DNA of 64,000 nucleotides from Novosphingobium sp. ZN18A2 (GCF_036784765.1 NZ_CP136651.1:1426001-1490000), one strand, 5' to 3'; positions 51,060 through 60,139 are shown, numbered from the stretch's first letter. The notes: generated from the letters alone by a model not told the origin. Numbers and translations: made by a program.

Positions 51060-52559
51060 ATGGAACAGTCGCGCACCATAACCATCGTCGGCGGCGGGAC
51101 CGCGGGCTGGATGACCGCCGCCACGCTGTCGCGCTATCTGGGCCGTGGCTGGCGCATCGTGCTGGTGGAATCGGAAGAAATCGGCACGGTGGGCGTCGGC
51201 GAAGCGACGATCCCGCAATTGCAGATATTGCACCGCGCGCTGGGCATCGACGAGGACCAGTTCCTCTCCCGCTGCAACGGCACCTACAAGCTGGGGATAG
51301 AGTTTGCCGGGTGGGGCGATGCGGACAGCCGCTATATCCATGCTTTCGGAGAGATCGGTCGCCCGCTGGGGCTGGTGCCGTTCCACCATTACTGGCTGCG
51401 CAGCCGGGGCAAGGCCGCTTTCCGCGCGCTTGATGCTTATTCGCTGAACGCCGTCGCCGCCTATGCGGGCCGGTTCCAGCGCGGCGCGCCGCAAGGCCGC
51501 GCGCCGCTGGGCGGGCTGGGCCACGCCTATCATTTCGACGCGTCGCTCTATGCCCGCTTCCTGCGTGAATATGCCGAAGCGCGCGGCGTTATGCGGATCG
51601 AGGGGCGCATCGTCGATGTCGCGCTCGACGGCGAAAGCGGCAATGTGACCGGCGTAACGCTGGCCGGTGGCGAACGCATTGGCGGCGACCTTTTCGTCGA
51701 TTGCTCCGGCTTTCGCGGTCTGTTGATCGAACAGGCGCTGGGCACGGGATACGAGGACTGGACCCGCTGGCTCCCGTGCGACGGTGCGATTGCCGTGCAA
51801 TGCGCGCGCACCGATCCGCTGCTGCCGTTTACGCGATCCACCGCGCGCGAGGCAGGCTGGCAGTGGCGCATCCCGCTGCAGACGCGCACCGGCAATGGTC
51901 ATGTCTTCTGCAGCCGGTTCATGGAAGCGGACAAGGCGCAGGACGTGCTGCTGGCGAACCTTGACGGAGCGCCGGTGACTGAGCCGCGTCTGCTGCGCTT
52001 CACCACCGGGCGGCGCAAGCGGTTCTGGCATCGCAATGTCGTGGCGCTGGGTCTTGCGGCGGGGTTCATGGAGCCGTTGGAATCGACCAGCATCCACCTT
52101 GTCCAGTCCGGCATAGAGCGGTTGCTCAGGTTCTTGCCCGGCTCTGACCTGCGCGATGCGGATGTTGATGCGTTCAACGCGCAGACCGTATTCGAATACG
52201 AAGCGGTGCGCGACTTTCTGATCCTGCATTACAAGGTCAACCGCCGGGCGGAACCGTTCTGGCGCGCCTGCGCGGAAATGCAGGTGCCAGACAGCCTGGC
52301 CGCAAAGATCGACCTGTTCGAAGCGAACGGTCGCATCACCCGCTTCAATGAAGAACTTTTCGCGGAAGTCGGCTGGCTGCAGGTCATGGCCGGGCAAGGC
52401 CTGAAGCCCGCCGGGCATCACCCGTTGGCAGACCAGCCCACCGATGCCGAACTGGCGGAGTTCCTGTCGCTTCTGGCGAACGGTGTTGCGCAGCAGGTTG
52501 GCGCGATGCCAACGCATTTGGACTTCATCGCGCGGCACAGCCCTGCGGCCCTAGCCTGA
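51060..52559 (+). CDS. Flavin-dependent tryptophan halogenase family protein, copy 1
   Basis: A 499-residue flavin-dependent halogenase homologue. The FAD motif is GGGTAGW (11-17) and GEATIP is present (48-52). Lys77 (YKLGIEF) corresponds to the catalytic Lys79 of PrnA. Trp267-x-Trp269-x-Ile-Pro (GWQWRIPL) is the halogenase fingerprint, and Glu341 (EPLEST) corresponds to Glu346. All key residues are thus kept, so halogenating activity is possible. In alpha- and gammaproteobacteria such genes often sit beside TBDRs with no known native substrate. Free tryptophan is not assumed. A strong GAGGAGGGG ribosome site precedes ATG 51060; there is no partner flavin reductase nearby. Confidence 0.88.
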   Translation: MEQSRTITIVGGGTAGWMTAATLSRYLGRGWRIVLVESEEIGTVGVGEATIPQLQILHRALGIDEDQFLSRCNGTYKLGIEFAGWGDADSRYIHAFGEIGRPLGLVPFHHYWLRSRGKAAFRALDAYSLNAVAAYAGRFQRGAPQGRAPLGGLGHAYHFDASLYARFLREYAEARGVMRIEGRIVDVALDGESGNVTGVTLAGGERIGGDLFVDCSGFRGLLIEQALGTGYEDWTRWLPCDGAIAVQCARTDPLLPFTRSTAREAGWQWRIPLQTRTGNGHVFCSRFMEADKAQDVLLANLDGAPVTEPRLLRFTTGRRKRFWHRNVVALGLAAGFMEPLESTSIHLVQSGIERLLRFLPGSDLRDADVDAFNAQTVFEYEAVRDFLILHYKVNRRAEPFWRACAEMQVPDSLAAKIDLFEANGRITRFNEELFAEVGWLQVMAGQGLKPAGHHPLADQPTDAELAEFLSLLANGVAQQVGAMPTHLDFIARHSPAALA

Positions 52560-52573
52560 TCTGACGCCGCTCT

Positions 52574-53260
52574 TCAGGTCGGGACGCCCATCAGGAACGT
52601 GTTGACGGTAAGCCTGCCAAACCGTGGATCGGCGGAAAAGCTGGCGTCCGGCGCTATGTCTGCGCAGTGCAGCGACTGTCCGCGATAGATCAGCGCGCGG
52701 TTGAAGCGACCCTCGAACCGGGCGATGCGTTCGAAAACCGGCGTGTCTCCCGCGATATAGGCGGGGCCGGGCATCCCGTTTTCCGCCACATCGCGGCGAA
52801 GCGCGGTTTCGTATTGCCCTAGCCGGTCCTTGTCGACGGTTTCGAACCCGGTTGCGCGATGGCGATAGAACGCGGTGCCGCTGCCTTCGCATCCGCCAAG
52901 GAAATGCAGCAGGGCCAGCCGCTCAGGCTCGCAGCCGTCGAAATGGGGCAGGCGCTGGATCGGGCGAAGCTGCGCGGGCGAGGTGGTGACCAGCGAATAC
53001 ATCGCTTCGATCAGCCCCAGGTCGGCGTTTACACCGAACGTCTGCGCGATCGCTTCGGCCACCGGCGCGACGAAGGTGGCCACGCGCGGCGTCGGAACGG
53101 CGGCGCGCAGGCCGGGATAATACGGCCCCATCGGCCCGAAGCGCAGCGCGGCAGCCTCTTGCGCCAATGCTTGCGGATCGGGGACAAACGCGTCGATCAC
53201 GATAACCGGCTGCGCTTCCGCGCCGATGGTTTCGATGGAGATGTGTCGCCCCGCGTGCAT
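52574..53260 (-). CDS. DUF6445-like protein with HxD...H...R pattern
   Basis: A 228-residue protein on the opposite strand, convergent with halogenase copy 1. The family resembles DUF6445, which I associate with sphingomonad/xanthomonad TBDR-halogenase loci. Its pattern His106-Phe-Asp108 (LPHFDG), His198 (YRGQSLHCADI) and Arg216 (FGRLTVNTF) fits the double-stranded beta-helix 2-oxoglutarate/Fe(II) oxygenases. LALLHFLGG and GSGTAFYRHR resemble prolyl-hydroxylase-type strands. The fold assignment is inferred. A partner role with the halogenases is suggested only by position. Confidence 0.7.
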   Translation of the reverse strand: MHAGRHISIETIGAEAQPVIVIDAFVPDPQALAQEAAALRFGPMGPYYPGLRAAVPTPRVATFVAPVAEAIAQTFGVNADLGLIEAMYSLVTTSPAQLRPIQRLPHFDGCEPERLALLHFLGGCEGSGTAFYRHRATGFETVDKDRLGQYETALRRDVAENGMPGPAYIAGDTPVFERIARFEGRFNRALIYRGQSLHCADIAPDASFSADPRFGRLTVNTFLMGVPT

Positions 53261-53731
53261 GGCGGCATAGTGCGTTCAAACCGGCGTAAGTTCCAGCGCC
53301 CTTGGCCTGCGCGACTATCGGCGCATCGACGCAGAATCGCTACATTCATGATATTGAATATAAAGCGTTTCGCTGCCGCTTCCGGTGCGCCGGGCCGGGG
53401 TGCGCGGCGGTAGGGGAGGTATACGTATTCGTCGCCAAATCGGACGCAAAGCTGGCAAAAGGGCAGGCGAGGAGAGGGTATTGCCTGGCACCAGCGAAAT
53501 GAAATTCGGCCATGGGCTTTTCGAAGCGTCGGTCTTGGCCGGTCCGGCCACGCCGCCTGCGCCTGCTGCTGCGCGGGGTGCGCCGCAGGTTGGCGCTCTG
53601 CGGTCTCACCCGCGCGGTCGGTTTGCCGGCGTGTGCCGCGGAATGGCCGGTGCGCCCGGACCGGCGCGCGTCGTTTTTTCTTCCCCAGGCTTCGCGGTCC
53701 GCGCCGCCCGGCCTTGAGACAGACGGATTCC
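53261..53731. promoter_or_regulatory. Long promoter/leader region of the GH13 operon
   Basis: A 471-bp stretch without a credible gene. It holds the promoter of the leftward DUF6445-like gene (AT-rich ATATTGAATATAAAG around 53351-53365), the LacI operator copy at 53419-53430 and a leader of about 300 bp before GH13. A GC-rich stem GCCGGT/ACCGGC (53646-53651 with 53660-53665) followed at a distance by TTTTTT (53674-53679) could be an attenuator, but the T-run is 8 nt from the stem. Confidence 0.5.
53419..53430 (+). promoter_or_regulatory. LacI-type operator copy B, upstream of the GH13 operon
   Basis: GTATACGTATTC contains the perfect palindrome ATACGTAT (53421-53428) and matches the consensus of copies A and C. 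It is 301 bp upstream of the GH13 start. Confidence 0.66.
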
Positions 53732-55366
53732 ATGAACGAACAGCCCGCCATTTCAGCCGTGCCGGCTTCCACCGATCTGCCCTGGTGGAAGGGCGCGGCG
53801 ATTTACCAGATCTATCCGCGCAGCTTTCTCGATTCCAACGGGGACGGAATCGGCGATCTGCCGGGTATTGCCGCGAAGCTGGATTATGTCGCCTCACTGG
53901 GCGTCGACGCGATCTGGATTTCGCCGTTCTTCACCTCGCCGATGGCCGATTTCGGCTATGACGTGGCCGACTATCGCGGTGTCGACCCCATCTTCGGCAC
54001 GCTGTCCGATTTCGACGCACTGGTGCGCCGCGCGCACGAGCTGGGACTGAAAGTCACCATCGACCAGGTCTATGCCCACACGTCCGACAGGCACGCCTGG
54101 TTTGCCGAGAGCCGCGAAAGCCGCACCAACGGCAGGGCCGACTGGTACGTGTGGGCGGATGCGAAGCCCGAGGGGGCGCCCCCCAGCAACTGGCAATCCG
54201 TGTTCGGCGGGCCGGCGTGGACGTGGGACGCGCGGCGCGGGCAGTATTACCTGCACAATTTCCTCAGCGCCCAGCCGCAGTTGAACGTGCATGAGCCCGC
54301 AGTGCAGGATGCGCTGCTGGATGTGGCACGTTTCTGGCTGGATCGCGGGGTAGACGGGTTCCGGCTCGATGCGCTGAACTTCGCGATGCACGATCCGCTG
54401 CTTCGCGACAATCCGCCCGCGCCGGACGATGGCAAGCCGCGCACGCGTCCGTTCGATTTCCAGCTTCACACCTACAACCAGTCGCACGCCGATATCCCGG
54501 CGTTTATCGAGCGCATTCGCGCGCTGTGCGACGGATATGGCGCGGTGTTCACGGTGGCAGAAGTGGGCGGCGCGGATGCGGACCGCGAAATGAAGCTGTT
54601 CACCGCCGGGGAACGCCGGCTGAACTCCGCCTATGGGTTCGATTTCCTTTATGCGGACCGGATCGGCCCCGCGCTGGTCGCCCGCGCAATCGATAACTGG
54701 CCGGACGAGCCCGGCACCGGCTGGCCGAGCTGGGCATTCGAGAATCACGATGCCCCGCGCGCGCTGTCGCGCTGGATCGACGCGGCGGACCGCGATGCCT
54801 TTGCGCGGATGAAGGCGCTGTTGCTGGGGGCGTTGCGCGGCAACGTGATCCTCTATCAAGGCGAAGAACTGGGTCTGACGCAGGTGGATATCCCCTTCGA
54901 CAGGCTGCAAGACCCCGAAGCGATCGCCAACTGGCCGCTTACCCTGTCGCGCGATGGCGCGCGCACGCCGATGCCGTGGCAGGCGGACGCGGTGCAGGCA
55001 GGGTTCACGGCGGGCGAGCCCTGGCTGCCGCTGGGCGATGAGAACATCGCGCGCGCGGTGGACCGGCAAGAGGCCGATCCGGATTCGCTGCTGGCGTGGA
55101 CGCGCAAGGTTCTGGCCCTGCGCCGCGCGCATCCGGCCTTGCGGATCGGCAGCGCGAAAGTGCTGGAAGCATCCGGCAATGTCCTGGCGATAGAGCGCGA
55201 GGCTGACGGCGACCGCATCCTGTGCGTGTTCAACATCGGGCCTGCCGGCGCGCGCTGGGAACCGGCCGATGCGCAAGGCTGGGACGTGCTTCTGGAAACA
55301 GGAAGCGTAACCGGCTGGTCCTTCGGCGGCTATGGCGCACTCGTCGCGCGCCGTCGCGCGGGTTAG
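53732..55366 (+). CDS. GH13 alpha-glucosidase (GH13_23 type)
   Basis: A 544-residue cytoplasmic glycoside hydrolase without signal peptide. The N-terminus WWKGAAIYQIYPRSFLDSNGDGIGDL is diagnostic. Asp213 in GFRLDALNFA is the nucleophile, Glu277 in TVAEVGG the acid/base and Asp340 in ENHDAPR the stabiliser. The segment IDQVYAHTSDRH is typical of the GH13_23 alpha-glucosidases of proteobacteria. It should hydrolyse maltose and short malto-oligosaccharides to glucose. It starts a rightward run of four genes with short gaps or overlaps. ATG 53732 is the first codon of the family-typical N-terminus. Confidence 0.92.
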   Translation: MNEQPAISAVPASTDLPWWKGAAIYQIYPRSFLDSNGDGIGDLPGIAAKLDYVASLGVDAIWISPFFTSPMADFGYDVADYRGVDPIFGTLSDFDALVRRAHELGLKVTIDQVYAHTSDRHAWFAESRESRTNGRADWYVWADAKPEGAPPSNWQSVFGGPAWTWDARRGQYYLHNFLSAQPQLNVHEPAVQDALLDVARFWLDRGVDGFRLDALNFAMHDPLLRDNPPAPDDGKPRTRPFDFQLHTYNQSHADIPAFIERIRALCDGYGAVFTVAEVGGADADREMKLFTAGERRLNSAYGFDFLYADRIGPALVARAIDNWPDEPGTGWPSWAFENHDAPRALSRWIDAADRDAFARMKALLLGALRGNVILYQGEELGLTQVDIPFDRLQDPEAIANWPLTLSRDGARTPMPWQADAVQAGFTAGEPWLPLGDENIARAVDRQEADPDSLLAWTRKVLALRRAHPALRIGSAKVLEASGNVLAIEREADGDRILCVFNIGPAGARWEPADAQGWDVLLETGSVTGWSFGGYGALVARRRAG

Positions 55367-55375
55367 GCACACGGC

Positions 55376-56935
55376 ATGAACGGCACGCAGACCAACCCTT
55401 CCGCCAGCGGCCAGCCTGATGCCCTTCGCAGCATCGCGGTGATCGGCGGCGGTTCTGCAGGCTGGATGGCGGCGGCGGCGATTGCCAACGCGGTTGGCCG
55501 GTCGATCGCGGTAACGCTCGTCGAATCCGAACAGATCGGCACGATCGGCGTGGGCGAAGCGACGATCCCGCCGATCAAGATGTTCAACGCCCAGCTTGGC
55601 ATTGCAGAGGCGGATTTCATCCGCGCCACGCAGGGCAGCTTCAAGCTGGGGATCGAGTTCGTCGGCTGGGGAGGGGCGGACTGCCGCTATTTCCACCCGT
55701 TCGGAACGTATGGCGCCGATTTCGACCGCGTGCCGCTGCACCATTACTGGGTGCGCGAACACTTGCGCGGTAAGGGCGCCCCGATCGACGACTGGTCGAT
55801 GTGCTGGGCGCTGGCGCGCGAAAACCGTTTCGGTCCGCCCAATCCGAACCCGCGCGTCGTCCATTCCACGCACGATTATGCCTATCATTTCGATGCCGGG
55901 CTCTATGCGAAGCTGCTGCGCCGCTATTCCGAAGATCGCGGGGTCACGCGCATAGAAGGACGGATCACCTCGGTCCGGCGCGACGGGGAAACCGGCAATG
56001 TCGCTTCCGTCACGCTGGCGGACGGGCGGGAGGTTGCCGCCGATTTCTTCATCGATTGCACCGGCTTTGCCGGGTTGCTGATCGAAAAGACGCTGGACGC
56101 AGGGTACGAGGACTGGACGCATTGGCTGCCCTGCGATCGCGCGGCCGCGATGCCGAGCGAGAACGTGGGGCCGCTTACGCCCTACACCCGCTCAACCGCG
56201 CATCGGGCGGGCTGGCAGTGGCGCATTCCGTTGCAGCACCGCATGGGCAACGGCCACGTTTATTGTTCGGCCCGTCTGAGCGACGACGAGGCGGTAAATA
56301 CGCTGCTGTCCAACGTGGAAGGCCAGCCGCTGGGCGATCCGCGCCTGCTGCGCTTCACCACCGGCAGGCGGCGCAAGACGTGGGTGCAAAACGTGCTCTC
56401 GCTGGGGCTGGCGGCGGGCTTCATGGAGCCGCTGGAATCGACCGGCCTGCACCTGGCCCAAAGCGGCATCAACCGCTTCCTGCTGCTGCTGCCAGATCGC
56501 GGCCATGACCCGTTGCTGGCAGAGGAATACAACCGCCTGACCGCGCTGGAATACGAACGCATCCGCGATTTCCTGATCCTCCACTACGCGGCGAACACGC
56601 GCGACGAGCCGTTCTGGAAGGCCTGTGCGGCGATGGCGGTTCCGGACGAGCTTTCATACAAGATCAGGCATTTCGCAAAGAACGCGCGGCTGGTTTCGCG
56701 CGACGACGAACTGTTCCGCAATCCGAGCTGGCTGGCGGTATTCGTGGGGCAGGGCGTGATCCCCGAAAGCTATGACCGGCTGGCCGATGCGCGGCCGCAG
56801 GTGGATGGCGCGGCGATGCTTGGCCGTTTGCGCGACATGATGCGCGATGCGGCGCGAACCTTCCCGACGCATGACGATTATATCGCGCAGCATTGCGCGG
56901 CTTCGCCGATCCCCGCCGCATCCGATGTCCGCTGA
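55376..56935 (+). CDS. Flavin-dependent tryptophan halogenase family protein, copy 2
   Basis: A 519-residue paralogue of copy 1. The FAD motif is GGGSAGW (24-30), Lys90 (FKLGIEFVGW) and GEATIPPIKM are present, Trp280-x-Trp282-x-Ile284-Pro285 (GWQWRIPL) is intact and Glu354 lies in EPLESTGLHL. It has a longer middle section (about 137-160, DDWSMCWALARENRFGPPNP) than copy 1 and a different C-terminus, so the two probably act on different substrates or sites. It starts 9 nt after the GH13 stop and overlaps the JmjC-like gene by 11 nt, tying it to glucan regulation. No flavin reductase is nearby. Confidence 0.88.
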   Translation: MNGTQTNPSASGQPDALRSIAVIGGGSAGWMAAAAIANAVGRSIAVTLVESEQIGTIGVGEATIPPIKMFNAQLGIAEADFIRATQGSFKLGIEFVGWGGADCRYFHPFGTYGADFDRVPLHHYWVREHLRGKGAPIDDWSMCWALARENRFGPPNPNPRVVHSTHDYAYHFDAGLYAKLLRRYSEDRGVTRIEGRITSVRRDGETGNVASVTLADGREVAADFFIDCTGFAGLLIEKTLDAGYEDWTHWLPCDRAAAMPSENVGPLTPYTRSTAHRAGWQWRIPLQHRMGNGHVYCSARLSDDEAVNTLLSNVEGQPLGDPRLLRFTTGRRRKTWVQNVLSLGLAAGFMEPLESTGLHLAQSGINRFLLLLPDRGHDPLLAEEYNRLTALEYERIRDFLILHYAANTRDEPFWKACAAMAVPDELSYKIRHFAKNARLVSRDDELFRNPSWLAVFVGQGVIPESYDRLADARPQVDGAAMLGRLRDMMRDAARTFPTHDDYIAQHCAASPIPAASDVR

Positions 56936-57980
56936 TATCCCCTCCGTTCGCGAAACCGGGGCGACAGAGCGCGCGCGGTTCGAGGCGGAGATCGTCCCCG
57001 CCGGCGAGCCGGTGGCGCTGCGCGGGCAGGTTTCCGGCTGGCCGCTCTGCGCGCTGGCGGGCGACAGCGACGAGGCATTCTGCACGTACCTGACGGCGCG
57101 CGCCAACGATCGCCCGGCGCAGCTTTGGGCCGGTCCTTCCGGCATGCGTGGACGCTATGGCTGGTCGGCCGGTCTTTCGGGCGAGAACTTCGAACGCAAA
57201 ATGGCGCCGCTTGCAACGATCTGCGAGCTTTTGCTGCGCTCTACCCGCGAAGCCGATGCCCCGGCGATGTTCGCCGGCGCGGTTAATCTAGACGAGCACG
57301 CGCCGGACCTGTTGCCCGACCTTGCCATTCCGCTGCTCGATTCCGCGCGGCACAGGCTGACGTCGCTGTGGATCGGGAATCCGGGGCGCACCGCCGCGCA
57401 TTGGGACTTGCCCGACAACCTTTCCTGCGTGGTGCGGGGAGAGCGGCATTACCTGCTGTTTCCGCCCGAACAGGTGGGCAATCTCTATGTCGGCCCCATA
57501 GACCGCACGCTGGCCGGCCAACCGACCAGCATGGTCGATTGCGAAAATCCCGATTTCGAACGCTTCCCGCGTTATCGCGAAGCGCTGGCCCATGCGCGCG
57601 AGGCGGTGCTGCAACCGGGCGACGCGCTGTTCATTCCCTCCATGTGGTTCCACCAGGTAATCTCGACCGCGCCGCTGGGCGCGCAAGTGAACTTCTGGTG
57701 GCGCGAGAACGACGCCGAGACGCTCTCTCCGCAATCGACCCTGCTGCACGCGTTCCTGACCCTGCGCGACCTGCCGGAGCGCGAAAGGAAGGCGTGGCGG
57801 GCGTTCTTCGATCATTATGTGTTCGGCGATCCCGAACAGGCGGCTGCGCATATTCCCGAAGCGGCACGCTCGATACTCGGGCCGATCGGCTCGCAGGAAC
57901 AGCTCAAGCTGGCCGAGCAACTCGTGAGCGAGCTTGTCGGCTGGCACAACCGTTTGCTTGGCAGCCGCAAGGACGGCTGA
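56925..57980 (+). CDS. Cupin_8/JmjC-type 2-oxoglutarate Fe(II) dioxygenase-like protein
   Basis: A 351-residue protein of the FIH/cupin_8 type. His159-Trp-Asp161 (TAAHWDLPDNLSCVVRGERHYLLFPP) and His243 (FIPSMWFHQV) give the HxD...H iron triad; LFPPEQVGNLYVGP follows as in JmjC hydroxylases. Such enzymes hydroxylate protein side chains, often Asn, Asp or His. The ATG overlaps the end of halogenase copy 2 by 11 nt. GH97 begins 62 bp later. A protein-modifying role in this locus is an inference from family. Confidence 0.82.
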   Translation: MSADIPSVRETGATERARFEAEIVPAGEPVALRGQVSGWPLCALAGDSDEAFCTYLTARANDRPAQLWAGPSGMRGRYGWSAGLSGENFERKMAPLATICELLLRSTREADAPAMFAGAVNLDEHAPDLLPDLAIPLLDSARHRLTSLWIGNPGRTAAHWDLPDNLSCVVRGERHYLLFPPEQVGNLYVGPIDRTLAGQPTSMVDCENPDFERFPRYREALAHAREAVLQPGDALFIPSMWFHQVISTAPLGAQVNFWWRENDAETLSPQSTLLHAFLTLRDLPERERKAWRAFFDHYVFGDPEQAAAHIPEAARSILGPIGSQEQLKLAEQLVSELVGWHNRLLGSRKDG

Positions 57981-58042
57981 CAGTCCCGCTTCCCATTCGA
58001 TCCCATTGCCCGCAAGCGGGCCGCAACAGGAGCTTCGATCCC

Positions 58043-60112
58043 GTGACAACCCTTCTTTCCGCCGTGCGCAAGACCGCAACGCTGGGCGCCGCGGCCGCGT
58101 TTGCCTTGCCGTTGGCCGCATACGCGCAGGACGCGCAACCTTCCGTCACCGCTACATCGCCCGACGGATCGATAGTGCTGACCGTTTCCACCGATAACGA
58201 CCAGCGGCCGACCTACTCGATCTCGCGCAAGGGCAAGCTGCTGATCGCGCCATCGAAGCTGGGTTTCCTGCTGACCGACGCCATCGCGATGGAGCGCGGA
58301 TTTGCGATCACCGGGTCCGAAAAGGCGAGCGCCGATACAACCTGGGAGCAGCCCTGGGGCGAAAGCCGCTATGTGCGCGACCACCACAACGAGATTCTGG
58401 TCCACTTCAAGCAGTCGGCCGACTGGGGCGGGCGCCTGATGGACGTGCGTTTCCGCCTGTTCGATAACGGCGTGGGCTTCCGGTACGAGATACCGAAGCA
58501 ACCGGCGATGACGACGATGAACATCGCCGACGAAATCACCGAGTTCGACGTCGCTTCCAAGGGAACCGCGTGGTGGATTCCGGGCGGGGAGTGGAACCGG
58601 TACGAGCAGATCTATCAAAAGACGCCGATCGATTGCGTGTCCACCGCGCATACGCCGGTGACGATGCGGCTGGACGACGGCACGCACCTGTCGTTCCACG
58701 AAGCGGCGCTGGTCGATTATTCGGGATATTGGCTGAAGCACGTAACCGGCGGACTGTTCCGCACCACACTCGCCCCGTCGCCCGACGGTCCGCGCGTAAG
58801 CCGCAAGCTGCCGTTCGACACGCCCTGGCGCACGATCCGCATCGCGCCCGATGCCGCCGGGCTGGTGGAGAACAACCTGGAGCTGAACCTCAACGAACCC
58901 AACAAGGAAGGCGACGTTTCGTGGTTCAAGCCGATGAAATACGTCGGCATCTGGTGGGGCATGATCACCGGCAAGTGGACCTGGGCCGAAGGGCCGAAGC
59001 ATGGCGCAACCACCGAACGCGCGATGAAGACGATCGACTTCGCGGCAAAGCACCACTTCGGCGGGGTGCTGGTGGAAGGCTGGAACAGGGGCTGGAACGG
59101 CAACTGGCTGGGCCATGGCGACCAGTTCAGCTTTACCAGGGCGACGCCCGATTTCGACCTGGACAAGGTTGCAGCCTATGCGAAGAAGAAGGGCGTGCAG
59201 CTTATCGGCCATAACGAAACCGGCGGCGATATCGCGAACTATGAAGCGCAGATGGAAGATGCCTTCAGGCTTTATCACTCGCTGGGCATGAACTCGGTCA
59301 AGACCGGCTATGTCGCGGATGCGGGCGGGATCAACGCACCGGGCGACAAGCCGGGCACGATCAAGATGGAATGGCACGACGGGCAGCGTAACGTCGAACA
59401 TCACCTGAAGGTGGTGAAGATGGCCGCCAGGTATCACATCGCCATCGACAGCCACGAACCCGTGAAGGACACGGGCCTTCGCCGCACCTATCCCAACTGG
59501 ATCGATCGCGAAGGCGCGCGGGGCATGGAATATAACTCGTGGGGCAAGTTCGCCAATCCGCCGGGGCACGAAGCGACGCTGGTCTATACCCGGATGCTTT
59601 CGGGGCCGATGGACTTCACGCCGGGCGTGCTGACGCTGGAGGGCGCGAACGGCGTGCCGATGGCCTCTACGCTGGCCAAGCAGCTGGGGCTCTATCTTGC
59701 GATCTATTCGCCGATCCAGATGGCCGCGGACTTCACCGATAACCTGGCGAAGTTCCCGAAAGAGCTGGATTTCATCTCCAGGGTTCCGGCCAACTGGTCG
59801 GAAAGCCATCTGATCGCCGGCAGCGTGGGCGAATACGCGATCTTCGCGCGCAAGGACCGCAACAGCGATGACTGGTACCTGGGCGGCGTGAACGATGCGG
59901 ACCAGCGCACGCTGACGCTGAACTTCGATTTCCTCGATCCGGGCAAGACCTATACCGCCACGATCTACAAGGACGGCGAGGGGGCAACCTATCTGACGGA
60001 TGCGCGCCACAGGATCGCAATCGAAACCCGCACGTTCCGCAAGGGCGATACCTACAAGCTGTGGCTGGCCCCCGGCGGCGGCGCGGCCATCCGGCTGCAT
60101 CCGGGCAAGTAA
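58043..60112 (+). CDS. Periplasmic GH97 alpha-glucosidase (SusB-like)
   Basis: A 689-residue secreted GH97 enzyme. The signal peptide ends LAAYAQDAQ. The N-terminal beta-sandwich (SPDGSIVLTVSTDNDQRPTYSI, WEQPWGESRYVRDHHNE, MDVRFRLFDNGVGFRYEIP) precedes a TIM barrel (LVEGWNRGWNGNW, LIGHNETGGDI, IDSHEPVKDTGLRRTYPN) and a C-terminal sheet. Glu392 (HNETGG) and Glu472 (SHEP) stand at catalytic/calcium positions by comparison with SusB. It probably trims alpha-glucans in the periplasm. It starts with GTG, with AGGAG about 10 nt upstream; the upstream ORF extension is an artefact. Confidence 0.92.
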   Translation: MTTLLSAVRKTATLGAAAAFALPLAAYAQDAQPSVTATSPDGSIVLTVSTDNDQRPTYSISRKGKLLIAPSKLGFLLTDAIAMERGFAITGSEKASADTTWEQPWGESRYVRDHHNEILVHFKQSADWGGRLMDVRFRLFDNGVGFRYEIPKQPAMTTMNIADEITEFDVASKGTAWWIPGGEWNRYEQIYQKTPIDCVSTAHTPVTMRLDDGTHLSFHEAALVDYSGYWLKHVTGGLFRTTLAPSPDGPRVSRKLPFDTPWRTIRIAPDAAGLVENNLELNLNEPNKEGDVSWFKPMKYVGIWWGMITGKWTWAEGPKHGATTERAMKTIDFAAKHHFGGVLVEGWNRGWNGNWLGHGDQFSFTRATPDFDLDKVAAYAKKKGVQLIGHNETGGDIANYEAQMEDAFRLYHSLGMNSVKTGYVADAGGINAPGDKPGTIKMEWHDGQRNVEHHLKVVKMAARYHIAIDSHEPVKDTGLRRTYPNWIDREGARGMEYNSWGKFANPPGHEATLVYTRMLSGPMDFTPGVLTLEGANGVPMASTLAKQLGLYLAIYSPIQMAADFTDNLAKFPKELDFISRVPANWSESHLIAGSVGEYAIFARKDRNSDDWYLGGVNDADQRTLTLNFDFLDPGKTYTATIYKDGEGATYLTDARHRIAIETRTFRKGDTYKLWLAPGGGAAIRLHPGK

Positions 60113-60139
60113 TCGGGCAGCGATTTGAGATCCAGGGCC

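Noticed and set aside
51060..52559. Naming the halogenases as tryptophan halogenases of a natural-product cluster
   Set aside because: No biosynthetic genes (NRPS, PKS, StaD/RebD-like) are nearby; the family name is kept without a claim about the substrate.
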